Positions 26,301-34,087 of a stretch of 64,000 nt of DNA are shown here, piece by piece; positions within the stretch are counted from its first letter, which is position 1, and every line of letters starts with the position of its first letter. Location: the NCBI RefSeq assembly GCF_008831285.2, contig NC_045151.1, forward strand, positions 11,212,571-11,276,570, in the 5' to 3' direction. A model generated the notes under the pieces. It ran no database searches and was not told the DNA's origin. It was given only the letters and a program-made list of their open reading frames with translations. Source of the DNA: Nymphaea colorata (Eukaryota; Streptophyta; Magnoliopsida; Nymphaeales; Nymphaeaceae). The position numbers and the translations under genes were made by a program.

Positions 26301-27129
26301 AGCAAGTAAAACATCCTTGTACACGCATGCTTCTGTCACACGTAACATGCAAAAAGCACAGCTGAGCTACCTGGTTCAAATGACTAATTCTACACTAAGA
26401 AAGCAGAAACCAACTTCATCCCTAGGCTCCCGGTTTCAAATAACTAGTTCTACACTTAAGAAAACAGAAGGCCGCGAAGCTTACGGTTGTGAAAAATACA
26501 AACAACCACCGATAAAATTGCAAGAATTTAATAGGAAACTGAAGCTACTCTGAGAAACCGAAATCTACCTCCCTTGAAGATGAAACTCCACGAATAAGAC
26601 GTCGAAGAGCATATCTCAAAGATGGTGCACAATTTTTCAGACCTTCGTCCTTTTCTGCTTCGAGTTGGGAATTTCTCTCATACACCGTCCCACCTGATTT
26701 TTCATAAGCTTTCTGTACTTTCTGCAATTCCTTGACCAATGCTTCCACTGCAGCTTCTCTAGCCGACACTTCAACCGAAGAAAGATCCCTGAAAATATCG
26801 ATATGGAATCCCTGCAAACTCTTTGATGGCAGCAACGTAGGCACTTGATCGGATGGACCAGTTACCTTCTTAGGCACCAGTTCCTTCGTCTCAGCAGACT
26901 TAATACGATGTCGTTCCTTATCCATCTGTTTTCTTTTCTTCTTCTTCTCCATATCCGTTTTCTGAGCGACAGCAATACCGTCACCACCTTCCTTCCCATC
27001 GTTGTCTCTTCCGAGCACTTCTGCATCCTCCCTTCTCCGTTTCTTCAAATGTTTCTTGCCTTCAGACACGTTTTTCTTTCCCTCCATTGCTTCAACTGAG
27101 CTTGAATTACTCTCCTCTCTGCTTCCCAT
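1517..27129 (-). CDS. DNA polymerase V / POL5 / MYBBP1A-family protein, eight exons
   Basis: Family (established): plant 'DNA polymerase V' proteins are relatives of yeast Pol5 and animal MYBBP1A. These are nucleolar helical-repeat proteins needed for rRNA synthesis and ribosome biogenesis rather than DNA replication. Seen: exons at 26569-27129, 25142-25267, 23630-23827, 15281-15508, 13753-14868, 12274-12543, 11315-11780 and 1517-2352. All junctions are GT-AG and the phases agree, giving about 1266 codons with no internal stop. The N-terminus is Lys/Arg-rich ([29 protein letters not shown]), as expected for nuclear localisation. An acidic Asp/Glu/Ser stretch lies at about residues 868-914. 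The first ATG in frame is at 27129; the codon before it is GTG. Length is near the family norm. Introns 3 and 7 are swollen by transposons, yet every exon is intact, so the gene is probably functional. The exon 7 donor is the least certain junction. Confidence 0.9.
2415..2422. repeat. left 8-bp target site duplication of the hAT element
   Basis: CTAGCAGG, repeated exactly at 11253-11260. Eight base pairs is the target duplication length characteristic of hAT transposons. Confidence 0.95.
2675..2754. repeat. 29-bp GC-rich minisatellite in the hAT leader
   Basis: About 2.8 copies of a 29-bp unit beginning ACCTCCGGCGATCGACGG start at 2675, 2704 and 2733. Copies differ at one or two bases. The block lies in the probable 5' leader of the transposase gene, just before a GTAAGT donor at about 2790. 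Confidence 0.85.
3314..3770 (+). pseudogene. hAT transposase, N-terminal part with BED zinc finger
   Basis: Starts with ATG at 3314, just after a probable leader intron (GTAAGT donor near 2790; TGTAG acceptor at 3308-3312). The BED-type finger is visible: LWSYV at about residue 33, then [10 protein letters not shown], a TRVKAH helix and a later GIQPC. BED fingers bind DNA in hAT transposases. The exon is cut at 3770 by the Copia insertion. The reading continues in the same frame after 9197, beyond the duplicated AGATC. Confidence 0.85.
3766..3770. repeat. left 5-bp target site duplication of the Copia element
   Basis: AGATC, repeated at 9197-9201 immediately after the right LTR. Five base pairs is the usual Copia integration footprint. 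Confidence 0.92.
3771..4052 (+). repeat. Copia 5' LTR
   Basis: 282 bp, TG...CA ends, paired with 8915-9196. The primer binding site follows with no spacer. Confidence 0.95.
4053..4067 (+). other. primer binding site, tRNA-Met type
   Basis: TGGTATCAGAGCCAG abuts the left LTR. This is the standard plant retrotransposon complement of the initiator tRNA-Met 3' end. Confidence 0.9.
4296..5149 (+). pseudogene. Copia gag region, broken
   Basis: From ATG at 4296 the frame reads a Copia gag start with [14 protein letters not shown]. Near 4605 the reading must change frame to continue ([17 protein letters not shown] onward). An in-frame TAG lies at 4961-4963 and a TGA at 5147-5149. The nucleocapsid zinc knuckle is present as CSHCNKLGH, but the last Cys of the CX2CX4HX4C pattern is Trp, so the knuckle is defective. 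Confidence 0.85.
5114..5767 (+). repeat. 327-bp tandem duplication across the gag-protease junction
   Basis: Copies at 5114-5440 and 5441-5767 start AGGCTCACCCGTGG and end GCAACGCGTG. I see one mismatch (GTGCCCGAC against GTGTCCGAC). The length is a multiple of three. Each copy carries the TGA that ends gag and the protease active-site motif [11 protein letters not shown]. Confidence 0.95.
5486..7150 (+). pseudogene. Copia protease-integrase region
   Basis: The protease motif [10 protein letters not shown] lies near residue 68 of this frame. The integrase region has a degenerate HHCC zinc finger, starting at [11 protein letters not shown] and continuing to [11 protein letters not shown]. The DDE core is visible as HSDVWGPSG, then FRTDNAREY, then [10 protein letters not shown]. 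The C-terminal segment [21 protein letters not shown] is typical of Copia. It ends at a premature TAG at 7148-7150; the same frame continues directly beyond it. Confidence 0.9.
7151..8920 (+). pseudogene. Copia reverse transcriptase and RNase H region
   Basis: Open for 589 codons after the TAG at 7148. Reverse-transcriptase motifs are intact: [47 protein letters not shown] and the catalytic YVDDM at about residue 265. The RNase H region has [16 protein letters not shown] and YCDNKSAI, and ends KLEGEC just inside the right LTR. This half looks best preserved, but it depends on upstream parts that are broken. Confidence 0.92.
8915..9196 (+). repeat. Copia 3' LTR
   Basis: 282 bp, paired with 3771-4052. 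About 10 differences, all of them C/T or A/G changes by my alignment. Followed by the right target duplication AGATC (9197-9201). Confidence 0.95.
9197..10740 (+). pseudogene. hAT transposase, central and C-terminal parts
   Basis: Continues the reading begun at 3314. Conserved segments in order: [47 protein letters not shown] (the DUF659-type core with catalytic-type Asp residues), ETRFAS, and the dimerisation region ending [10 protein letters not shown]. Two in-frame TGA stops occur, at 9366-9368 and 10629-10631. After each, recognisable transposase sequence continues in the same frame (for example [24 protein letters not shown] after 10631). So this is a pseudogene of a once-complete transposase. 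Confidence 0.88.
10841..11014 (+). pseudogene. hAT transposase, last exon with acidic tail
   Basis: After a likely intron (donor near 10756, TTGTAG acceptor near 10839) comes an acidic tail rich in Glu and Asp, ending DDLDIDDD and a TAG at 11012. Such acidic C-termini are common in plant hAT transposases of this type. Assignment rests on position and composition. Confidence 0.6.
11253..11260. repeat. right 8-bp target site duplication of the hAT element
   Basis: CTAGCAGG, identical to 2415-2422. Confidence 0.95.
11315..11780 (-). CDS. POL5-like exon 7 with acidic domain
   Basis: 155 codons plus one base. The acceptor is TGCAG/GTTTTC. The exon holds a long Asp/Glu/Ser-rich stretch, then the conserved [21 protein letters not shown] segment. 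I place the donor at GAA A/GTCAAG, because this phase-1 join makes exon 8 read in frame. The alternative donor a few bases on (CAA/GTTCTT) would break the frame. The hAT insertion lies about 55 bp beyond the donor. Confidence 0.82.
12274..12543 (-). CDS. POL5-like exon 6
   Basis: 90 codons in phase 0, from ACAG/GAGGAACGG to CAG/GTACTT. It contains [20 protein letters not shown], a conserved helical segment, and then a short acidic patch ([11 protein letters not shown]). Confidence 0.9.
12784..13179. repeat. 198-bp tandem duplication in POL5-like intron 5
   Basis: Copies at about 12784-12981 and 12982-13179 each start in a polypyrimidine (CT/C) tract and end CACATTGCC. Outside the CT/C tract I count one mismatch (TATCAC against TATCAG), so the duplication is recent. 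Confidence 0.92.
13753..14868 (-). CDS. POL5-like exon 5, the largest exon
   Basis: 372 codons in phase 0, from GCAG/GAAACAACC to ATG/GTATTC. It encodes mostly alpha-helical sequence of the central domain. The start, [16 protein letters not shown], continues exon 4. Confidence 0.92.
15281..15508 (-). CDS. POL5-like exon 4
   Basis: 76 codons in phase 0. The acceptor is CTTGCAG/TTACC and the donor AAG/GTAATT. It begins [14 protein letters not shown], which continues exon 3 as expected for the family, and includes [12 protein letters not shown]. Confidence 0.9.
16860..16952. repeat. degenerate TACCTGTTATATGTATTG-type repeat, left part
   Basis: Short imperfect repeats of TTATACCTGTTATATGTATTG type. 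The same repeat continues at 22426-22740 on the other side of the Gypsy element, so the Gypsy inserted into one repeat tract inside the small hAT-like element. Confidence 0.6.
16953..17367 (+). repeat. Gypsy 5' LTR
   Basis: 415 bp starting TGTTCCTTTGTGTC and ending CCCGTGACA. Paired with 22011-22425. Confidence 0.93.
17370..17383 (+). other. primer binding site, tRNA-Met type
   Basis: TGGTATCAGAGCCC three bases inside the left LTR. Confidence 0.88.
17464..18500 (+). pseudogene. Gypsy gag, broken
   Basis: ATG at 17464 in good context (GCCATGG) with an early TAG at 17527. The best-preserved gag core is at 17853-18374 and reads [28 protein letters not shown], typical Gypsy capsid. A CX2CX3HX4C-type zinc knuckle near 18450-18495 has a stop in place of one residue. 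Confidence 0.82.
18610..18790 (+). pseudogene. Gypsy protease
   Basis: Reads [25 protein letters not shown] with the aspartic protease active-site motif DSGA at about 18689-18700. Frame breaks follow directly. Confidence 0.8.
19051..19862 (+). pseudogene. Gypsy reverse transcriptase
   Basis: Two overlapping frames carry successive motifs. The first has [16 protein letters not shown] and [12 protein letters not shown]. After a frameshift near 19470 come [24 protein letters not shown] and the catalytic [12 protein letters not shown] at 19860-19862 ends the second frame, and the connection segment continues beyond it. Confidence 0.88.
19920..20480 (+). pseudogene. Gypsy RNase H region
   Basis: [12 protein letters not shown] (reverse-transcriptase connection) is followed by [18 protein letters not shown], the RNase H start with its catalytic-type Asp. 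The frame is interrupted at 20178 and resumes. It ends with [16 protein letters not shown]. Confidence 0.83.
20481..21560 (+). pseudogene. Gypsy integrase
   Basis: The zinc-binding segment is H...H ([11 protein letters not shown]) then CLICQQDKG. The core contains [22 protein letters not shown] and [14 protein letters not shown] stop at 21186-21188 precedes the region with the final catalytic Glu. Confidence 0.85.
21461..21994 (+). pseudogene. Gypsy integrase C-terminus and chromodomain
   Basis: [27 protein letters not shown] and [10 protein letters not shown] form the integrase C-terminal module. It is followed by [20 protein letters not shown] and PTWEY, the aromatic-rich core of a chromodomain, which in this group is known to direct integration to marked chromatin. 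This frame is open to its TGA stop. Confidence 0.87.
22011..22425 (+). repeat. Gypsy 3' LTR
   Basis: 415 bp, starting TATTCCCTTGTGTC (the terminal TG has become TA) and ending CCCGTGACA. Followed by the GTTAT target duplication. Confidence 0.92.
22431..22740. repeat. degenerate TACCTGTTATATGTATTG-type repeat, right part
   Basis: Many imperfect copies of ACCTGTTATATGTATTGTNA with variable spacing, continuing the tract cut by the Gypsy insertion at 16952. Confidence 0.6.
22880..23629. other. remaining intron 3 sequence
   Basis: AT-rich intron DNA with a short (CA)n run near 23217-23231. I see no gene or clear element in it. Confidence 0.6.
23630..23827 (-). CDS. POL5-like exon 3
   Basis: 66 codons in phase 0, from GCAG/GAAGCTCG to ACG/GTGGGT. 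It contains the conserved [20 protein letters not shown] segment and ends IILELADT. It is followed by the 8.1-kb intron 3, which holds the nested hAT-like and Gypsy elements. Confidence 0.9.
23828..25141. other. POL5-like intron 2
   Basis: 1.3 kb of AT-rich intron. It includes a short local repeat near 24000-24120, where TTTTGATCACATNYGCCA recurs three times. No coding feature seen. Confidence 0.7.
25142..25267 (-). CDS. POL5-like exon 2
   Basis: 42 codons in phase 0, from a TTCAG acceptor to a CAG/GTAGTT donor. It reads [15 protein letters not shown] at its start and ends MKGQ. It is too short to show as a long reading frame, but is fixed by both splice sites and by family conservation. Confidence 0.88.
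25268..26568. other. POL5-like intron 1
   Basis: 1.3 kb. Near 26370-26470 a segment starting GTTCAAATGACTA is repeated about 58 bp later (GTTTCAAATAACTAG), an aged local duplication. The frame at 25331-25546 has no recognisable product. Confidence 0.6.
26569..27129 (-). CDS. POL5-like exon 1
   Basis: Residues 1-187. It starts with ATG at 27129 and ends AGG GAG before a GTAGAT donor. It carries the basic nuclear-localisation-type stretches and then the conserved start of the helical domain. The joined reading across the exon 1/2 boundary (SSSRE then [10 protein letters not shown]) is the typical family signature at this position. Confidence 0.92.
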
Positions 27130-27389
27130 CACACTAAAATTCCTCCCTTCCTCGCCCTGGCAGAGGTAGACCTAGACTATAAGATATGCTGGTGCTAAAT
27201 CCAGAAGCGAGAGGGGACGCGGGAGACGAGAGCCAGCCCTAACGGGAGAAAAAAAAAATCGAGAAATCTTTTCCCGTTTTCAAGATTTTTTGCGCGGTAT
27301 CCGCGTTTGTTGCACAGCGGAAAAAACATGAAAATTTTTTCAAGTTAGAACAGTATTTTTCCTAAGCATCAAACATGTAGTGTTTGATA

Positions 27390-27760
27390 ATTTTGGATTT
27401 TAAGATCTGAGACTGTATTAAAAGGTGTGATCGAAAACAAATTGATGATCACACTAACACGGATCTTAAATCTACTTACACTTAAAAGAACTATAAGTTT
27501 ATGAGGTTCGATCTTAAATTTATGAATCAAAGATCCTAGTGATTTAAGATGTGTTTGTCAAATAAATACACCCTACATATAAAAAAAAAAAATGTATATG
27601 TAAGGCTGAATTAGAAGTCCGATCTTAACTTTGTGGATTTAAGATCTTAGTGATCCGAGGTGGAGATGTAAAAACTATAGATTGAAGGTTGCATTGAAGG
27701 TCCGATTTTAAATCTATAAATCTAAGATCATAGTGATTTGAAATCCTTGGTGAATGAAAA
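27390..27760. repeat. cluster of imperfect GATCTTAAAT repeats upstream of the POL5-like gene
   Basis: Three imperfect units roughly 85-110 bp apart, near 27505, 27615 and 27697. Each has CGATCTTAAATYTATGAAT-like sequence followed by AAGATCNTAGTGATTT. Each unit holds a small internal inverted repeat (ATCTTAAAT...AAGAT). A diverged fourth copy may start near 27400. Confidence 0.55.
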
Positions 27761-28025
27761 TGAAAAAGGAGAGCAAACGGAGAAAAGGGGAAAAAAAATG
27801 CAATGAAAAAGAAAAAAAAAAAAACATGCTTGTCGCTAGTCACCTTAGGCTTGTATGATTGCACGTCTGAGACGAGAAAAGGAGTATATATATAAGTAAT
27901 TGATATAAAAAACAAATTTTGATAGATGACATGCTTTCATTCAAATTATTTTTATGAAAAATGTAGATTGTTATATTTTTTTTGGTTATTATAAAAACAC
28001 TATTAAAGTTCTAAAAATGCTGCAC

Positions 28026-28062
<37 letters not shown>

Positions 28063-30917
28063 TTATTTGTTGTAAAAGAGAGAGAGAAAAGTCATGATGG
28101 TGTGCTAGACTAGACATAGACTAGACAGAAACAGTCCAATCTGTTGAGACACTATTTACGTACACTATTTACGTGGGGATGGTTTTTTTATTTTATATTG
28201 TTAGTAAAATGTGCTTTTTGTCAATAAAAATGATGGTCAAGCTACCAGCGTCGCCAATGTAACTTGTGAACAGTTTTTAACGACATCAAATGAAAAACAT
28301 TGAACACAAGAAATAGCCGGGTTATATATATATAATGAAATCAACTAGTTGTCGAGATATTAACAGATGGCTAAATAGCTCTAACCCGTAAATAAAAATC
28401 TTTAGCCACAGGAACTTAGCGACAAGTTATGGTGTAGCTGTGATTTATGATATTTTTAGCAACATATTTTAATTATTTAAACTATCGGGCAACATCAACC
28501 AAAAGTTTGTCTTAAATTTTGCGTTTAAAAAGAACCGATTTCTTTCAAGCTTCACTCATTCGGCTTACCCTCCGCTAACTCTTTGGCGTGTTTATTTTTC
28601 TGGAAGACCACAAGCCAGGCTTAACTGCTTAGCTAAGCCGTCGATTCATATCATAAGCTTCTCATATTATAACTTATTTGTTGTTTATCTACTCATTTTT
28701 ATTTTTTATGTTGTCTTCTTAGTTTCTCATATTTTATTTGCCCCTAACATTTGAGAATTTTTAAAGTTCATAAAAATTTATTATATTTTTCCTTATATTT
28801 TTATCATTTTTTTCAATCTCATTGTACTATACCGGAGAAAAACTTCACCGTCTAAAAAGTAAAAACAATATTTGTGGCCATGATTAAACCAAGTTGGCTA
28901 CATCGGCTGCTATTGTCTTTTTTTGAAAGCTGTGGAACTAGAGAAACATGGTAGCCCATGACAGATGAAAAGGAGCTGATCATTCCCAAATTCATAACTC
29001 AGAATGGAACACTAGTGTTCATTCCTTTGTACGCATCCCTTAAAAGATGAGTTAAACTGCCTAGTTGAGATATGAAGAAGCATAGGTTGGTAAGTTTGAA
29101 AGTGAGATGAGAGCATTTTGTAGGGAAGGTGTGGGAGGACAAGCTTTCCAACTCTATCAGCCATGAAATTTTGAAGGCCACACAAGGTCAAGCCAGCGAA
29201 GATGTAGCTCCTTCTTAAGTGGGCCTAATCAGAACAGCAGGATCATTGGCTGCTTCTCTGTCTCCAATAACAAAGGATGGAAGAGAAGACTTTCTAGCTG
29301 TCCCGAGGGCAGGAAAGAAGATGGGTATAGATGCTTCTGTTGAAGAATAGGCTCAGGATGCTGCTCCCACCCAGAAGCAGGCACAACTGCCGAGTAAATA
29401 TGGGGACATGGATGGAAGGCTGGACACGGGCTAATTCTGCGGACCGAGACCGATGTGTGCGTGGGTAGGATTCACCTCCCTAACAATTGTCTTTGACCAA
29501 AGCTTTTCTGGTTTTTGTGGTTGTGGCTAATGGTGCATCCTGTGTATTTCATCTAAATAGTTATCTTTGTGAATAAAGGCAGGAAACCTAACTCCCAGCA
29601 GCCCCCTTCCATTGGAAATGTCCATGAAGATTGAACCACAATAGCTGGAGTGAGCCTTTACTGACAACAGATACTGTATACACCATTAACTTGCCTTACC
29701 CTGCCCAAAAGCTTGGCACCACAATTCTCTACAAGTACAGAACAATCAGCCTTGTTGAGTTCACTTTAGTCCTCTTCCTTTTCTTAGCCTGTTTGATTGA
29801 CAGAGAAGACTTGTTTTTGGCAAGAGTTTTGCTGGAAGTGGCGAGTCTCGCTCTCTTCCCTTAAGGCAACACATTTCCAATGAAGTCCCTTTTTCCCTTA
29901 CTGAAGGAGGAGCAAAGTTATAACCGAACCAATGTTACATATAACCACCTCATTCTTTTGTTTCGTGTGTGTCATTGTTATGATAGAAAACAGCTTTGCT
30001 TGTTCTTTTTTCTGATCATTAGCATGGTAAAACTTTCACATTTCAAAAGTTTGTCTAAGAAAAAATTTCCCTCGAAAAACCTTTTGCCTTGAATCAGATG
30101 GACCTTAAGCAAAAAAAGAAAAGGGGGGCCGGGGTTAAGGGTGAGGCTGGGCACCGGGCCAGGCCGCCGGGTACCCGGCCTAGGCCCGGGAAAAAGGTAG
30201 CCGGGCCAGCCTGACTAGTTGCGGGGGAATTCTCTAAAACTTGTCAGCAAGCAAACGAAACGAGTGAAAAAATTTGTCGCTGGAAAACAGGGATGATGAA
30301 TCCCCACTTTGCAGAAGTACGGACTTTGAGAACTAAGATTTTGCAAGGGTATAAAATCTTTGTCCCTATGTTACATGCTCTTTACATAATCCATCCTGTC
30401 CTTACAGCCAATGACATAACCACAGCTACTTCTCACCAACCACTCCAGATTATTCCTCCAGGATAAAGTTGCTGCAGAGGCAGTTTTTTCTTTCTAATCA
30501 AATTCAAAAGGGAGAGGAAAGGGTGACGGAAGTGAAATGGCATTTCAAGCATAAACCCACTTTGCTGGCTGCTTAACCATGCTAAACTGCAAACCATAGG
30601 TAAGGTTACAAAATGAAGGATTTGTCAAAAGAGCACAGCGAAAATTTTGATCAATCACAAATAAACATGAATGAACTAATCAAGTGATTCAGCTAGTCAG
30701 GGATGAAGAAACCATTTCATTAATGCATGTACACTCGGGTGAGCAGCGAGACCTAGAGCACAGAGCCTGTTTTCGGTGCTTTGAAGTGCCACCACAAAAT
30801 GGAAACTGGCCGTCCACCAACCCCTGCCCGTCCGTTGTGCCAACACCCTCAGAAACCAGTAATGCATATACATCCACACAGATTTTTTAAAGATCATAAC
30901 ATTAATAAATAATTGAT
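27761..30917. other. intergenic DNA between the POL5-like and APO-like genes
   Basis: Mostly AT-rich. It contains a (TA)n microsatellite at about 28028-28060 and a short GC-rich block at 30120-30225 made of GCCGGGTACCCGGCC-type palindromic pieces. An open frame at 29631-29864 includes a hydrophobic stretch (about residues 45-57) but I do not recognise it. No other gene seen. Confidence 0.5.
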
Positions 30918-31620
30918 CTATGTTCGAGTCAAACCATTTGCTTTCATCATGCACAAGTATTTTTTTGGGACTGCTGCCCCTGCTTGAGCACACAGTTCAA
31001 CCACGGCTGGTGCATGCCCATAAAAACCTCTACCAGCTTCTGTAAGCACAGCAGGATCCTGGGGCCTTTTGTGCCACACCAGTTTGGGTGGTACCAGATC
31101 GTCTACACTAGCCGCCTTCCAAAAATGCATACCTCTCCAACCTTCGTATTTGAAGGGCCCACACATCCTTGCTTTGTGGCCACTCGGACCAACATGAACT
31201 TCTTTACAGTACTGACAGACCTTCACAGGATACACCATCATCAACCTCTTCACTCCCATTCTCATGTTTTCCCATGCCTCCAGTGTCCTCTGAGCTATGG
31301 AACGCAGCTCTCCAGGCAGGACATCACTTGGAAGTTTGTCATGACTATCGTTAGAAAAGCCATTACCTTCACCAGAAGTGTCCACTCCAGCTTGAGTGCA
31401 AAGCTCAACAATTGCAGGGACCCGTTCAAAATCAAATCTTTGGTCATGTCTTATGACATCCTGGAACATATTGTGGAGGTGAAAGGTTTCAACAGGAATA
31501 AGAATGTCGCTCGCTTGACCATCTATCCATTGGTGGAGTTGGTCCTTTGCGCTGCGCCGGTATCCTTGGCAGCTTTTGATTAGGTGACCAGATTGACTAA
31601 TAGAAACTTCAGGACAGAAT
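30918..31620 (-). CDS. APO-like exon 2
   Basis: Starts at the CAG/ATTCTGT acceptor; the first base completes an Arg codon. Open through to the stop at 30918. It contains both APO Cys-motif continuations plus the WIDGQASDILIPVETFHLHN linker. Confidence 0.9.
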
Positions 31621-34087
31621 CTGAATTTGAAAAAAAAGGGGTATCAAAGGGCAAAAATAAATTACTATTATGTAATCAAAAGCAGGAAAAGCACAACCAC
31701 ATGCATCTCTTGTCACCTAAGATACGGCAAGCAACGGTCACAAAAATAAAATACAACTGCCTTAAAATGGAGGAGCATTTTACATGGCTAACTTTTAACA
31801 CGATCAGAATGTTGGCTGTCTAGGTGAGTAACTTTAAAAAGGCGAAACAACAAAGAAAAGCTTGCAATTGCTTAGCCCTCCGTTTCTAGTAATTCTTGTG
31901 GAAATTAGAGAAAACAAATAGGTGATTACAAACAAAAAGAATTGCTTGTGACTCTTTTAGTACTGATTATGAAAACAAGCACCATGAAACATGTAATTTT
32001 AATAGCAATCACCATGCCAAGGTTTAGAGGCTGGGAAATCATGCTCCAGTCTTCAACCTGGCCATATTTAGTTTGTCCGTCGGATGCATATGGATTCATT
32101 TTGGGCACAAAGTAATGATCCTTTTTCTTCAGATGCATTTCCCTTTTCTGATCAGAAATTGATTCATGTCAGGTAATACTTTCTGACCAGAAGTTGGTAT
32201 CTAGTTTCTGTTCAGATTATTACCTTTATATCTAATCTATATTCTGACCCATTCCAAATCTATACCCTCTTTCCACTGATTTCAGTTCAGTATAATATCA
32301 TTATACGTTGTTGAACTGTATCACATCTTTTACGTTCAGTCTTCACCATCATATTCCTTCCTTTTACACAGTTTTAAATTTCCCTTACATATCTGCTGTG
32401 GATTACAGGTTCACTCAGCTTTCCCTTCTCTTTGGTTCACAAGAGCATTTCTTTGATCTCCCTTTGGTCAATCATTAATTCACTAAGATGCAAGTAATTG
32501 GATTTACAGTAAAAATAACAACATTACAGAACTTATCAAGCTCCAAAAAACCTTTTGCATAACTTTTTGATGCCAATCCTAAGGTCCTCAATTTGTTACT
32601 GATAATAAAAGGGTCCAGGAAGCAGTTAATTTAAATGACAAGAAAACTTGCAGAAAATAAGTAGAAAAAGGTTTAAGATCCTTTGCAGAGCTTATTTATA
32701 GTTGTAACCTGTTGTCCACATGATATTCTTGCTTAAATATAATCTAGGATTCATTGAAGTATCTTAAGATTCTGAATTCCTAGAAAGATAGAACCAATAT
32801 CCAGAGAGCACCGTAACTGTAGCTCGCCAGCTATCAGAAAGAAATAGAAAGATGTCTACTGCTCACTTGGAAGTGGTTTTTGTGTTTGCCTACTGCCTAT
32901 GAAAGAGACATGAAACAGCTTGTTAAGGCGTTACACAACACCTTTACATCCTCTCAAAGTTTTTTGAATCAGATTTTGTCCTGGTCTTTTTGCTGCCTTT
33001 GAACTTTAACGCTTTACATGGATAATTTAGTTAATTAGAGAAGCAAAGAAGATTTCATCTTAATTCTCCAAAACTATAGTTTGACCAGTAAAAATTTGGC
33101 AGGAAGGTTAAGACCAGCAGATATAACCATCACCAATGAGATTAGATCATTTGAAGTCCCTTTTTCTTCAGTTTCAGCTTCACAAAGACCCTATCCTTCA
33201 GTAATGACCATTGGCTTCAAAAACTACAGATACACAGCTTGATTGAGACCATGTTCTATGCGATTAGATCTTTTGAAGTCCCTTTTCTTCGGTTTCAGCT
33301 TCACAAAGACCCTATCCTTCAGTAATAACCTTGACTTCAAAAACTACAAGTACACAGCACGATTGAGACCATGCTCTCATGGAATTCCAGTTGGTTAACC
33401 AAAATGGAATAGGAAGGCTAAAATGTGGAGGCCAGCAGGAAGGTTAAGACCAGCAGATATAACCATCAACAGTAACTATTTTTTTCGAGGAGAGGTAGTT
33501 AAGTATCCAACAGTGGTATCTAGATTAATACATAAATTTGAACTGCAGCATGATGCCCTCAAATTGGAGCATGGTTCAGCGTGTAAGAAGCACAACAATG
33601 TAGGATGGATGTTATCATAAAGAACCAGAGCAATCCATGATTTCAACTCAAGACCTATTCACAAGAACTCATGGTTCTAGGAGCAACCAAAAGAAATTTG
33701 AGCGGTCTATGCTCAAGCAAAACATTCTAAGCCTTCGAATAAGAAGGAAAGGTTGCAGATTTCTTTTGCACCTCACCCGGCCAAAAAGGACGTTCCGTAC
33801 ATTCCTGTCCGATCCTTAATTGGATATATATTGACCCACAGAAAGGAATAGGCGATGGAAAAGTTGCTTCATGAGGGAGCATACCTGCAGGACTTGATGG
33901 GAACAAAGTGGAGAAGAGAGGAGACGCCTTCGATCAGAAGAAGCCTCGATTTAAGGACATCGGCTGCGACGGGGACCATGCTCCTTACTGGGTAATCTCG
34001 GCTCCTGGCGCGTATTCTCTTGAGGATCATGGGCCTAAGCTTCTTCCAGTCCACCCTGGCTCCCCACGTCCTGCGGAAGGAATCCAT
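30918..34087 (-). CDS. APO-family protein, APO4-like, two exons
   Basis: Family (established): APO proteins are plant organelle proteins with two Cys/His-rich APO motifs, linked to RNA binding and splicing of organellar group II introns. Seen: exon 1 33885-34087, intron 31621-33884, exon 2 30918-31620, giving 301 codons. Exon 1 reads RVDWKKLRPMILKRI and DYPVRSMVPVAADVL and ends TGC AG/GTATGC. Exon 2 begins AAATTCAG/ATTCTGT, completing the first motif CRFCPEV...GHLIKSC. The second motif is CQYCKEVHVGPSGHKARMC. It then shows VDDLVPPKLVWH and the closing RGFYGHAPAVVELCAQAGA. The closing KANGLTRT and the overall order look closest to APO4. Only about 20 residues precede the first conserved segment, so a targeting peptide may be short or start in an unseen upstream exon. 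Confidence 0.88.
33140..33383. repeat. 122-bp imperfect tandem duplication in the APO-like intron
   Basis: Copies start GATTAGATC at 33140 and 33262. Both run through TTTCAGCTTCACAAAGACC and end in GATTGAGACCATG. An adjacent segment (GGAAGGTTAAGACCAGCAG) at about 33102 recurs at about 33437, flanking the pair. Confidence 0.8.
33885..34087 (-). CDS. APO-like exon 1
   Basis: ATG at 34087 is preceded in frame by TGA, so this is the first possible start in this exon. The N-terminus (MDSFRRTWGARVDWKK) is basic with no acidic residue before Asp13, compatible with organelle import. It ends in phase 2 at the GTATGC donor. Confidence 0.82.

Noticed and set aside
29631-29864. A 77-codon frame with a hydrophobic stretch
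   Set aside because: No conserved motif, no convincing splice context, and codons before and after are broken.
31584-32138. Short frames in the APO-like intron and a TTCTG..CAGAA motif near 32180 that mimicked the missing APO segment
   Set aside because: The true continuation (FCPEV) was found at the exon 2 start at 31620 with a proper acceptor.
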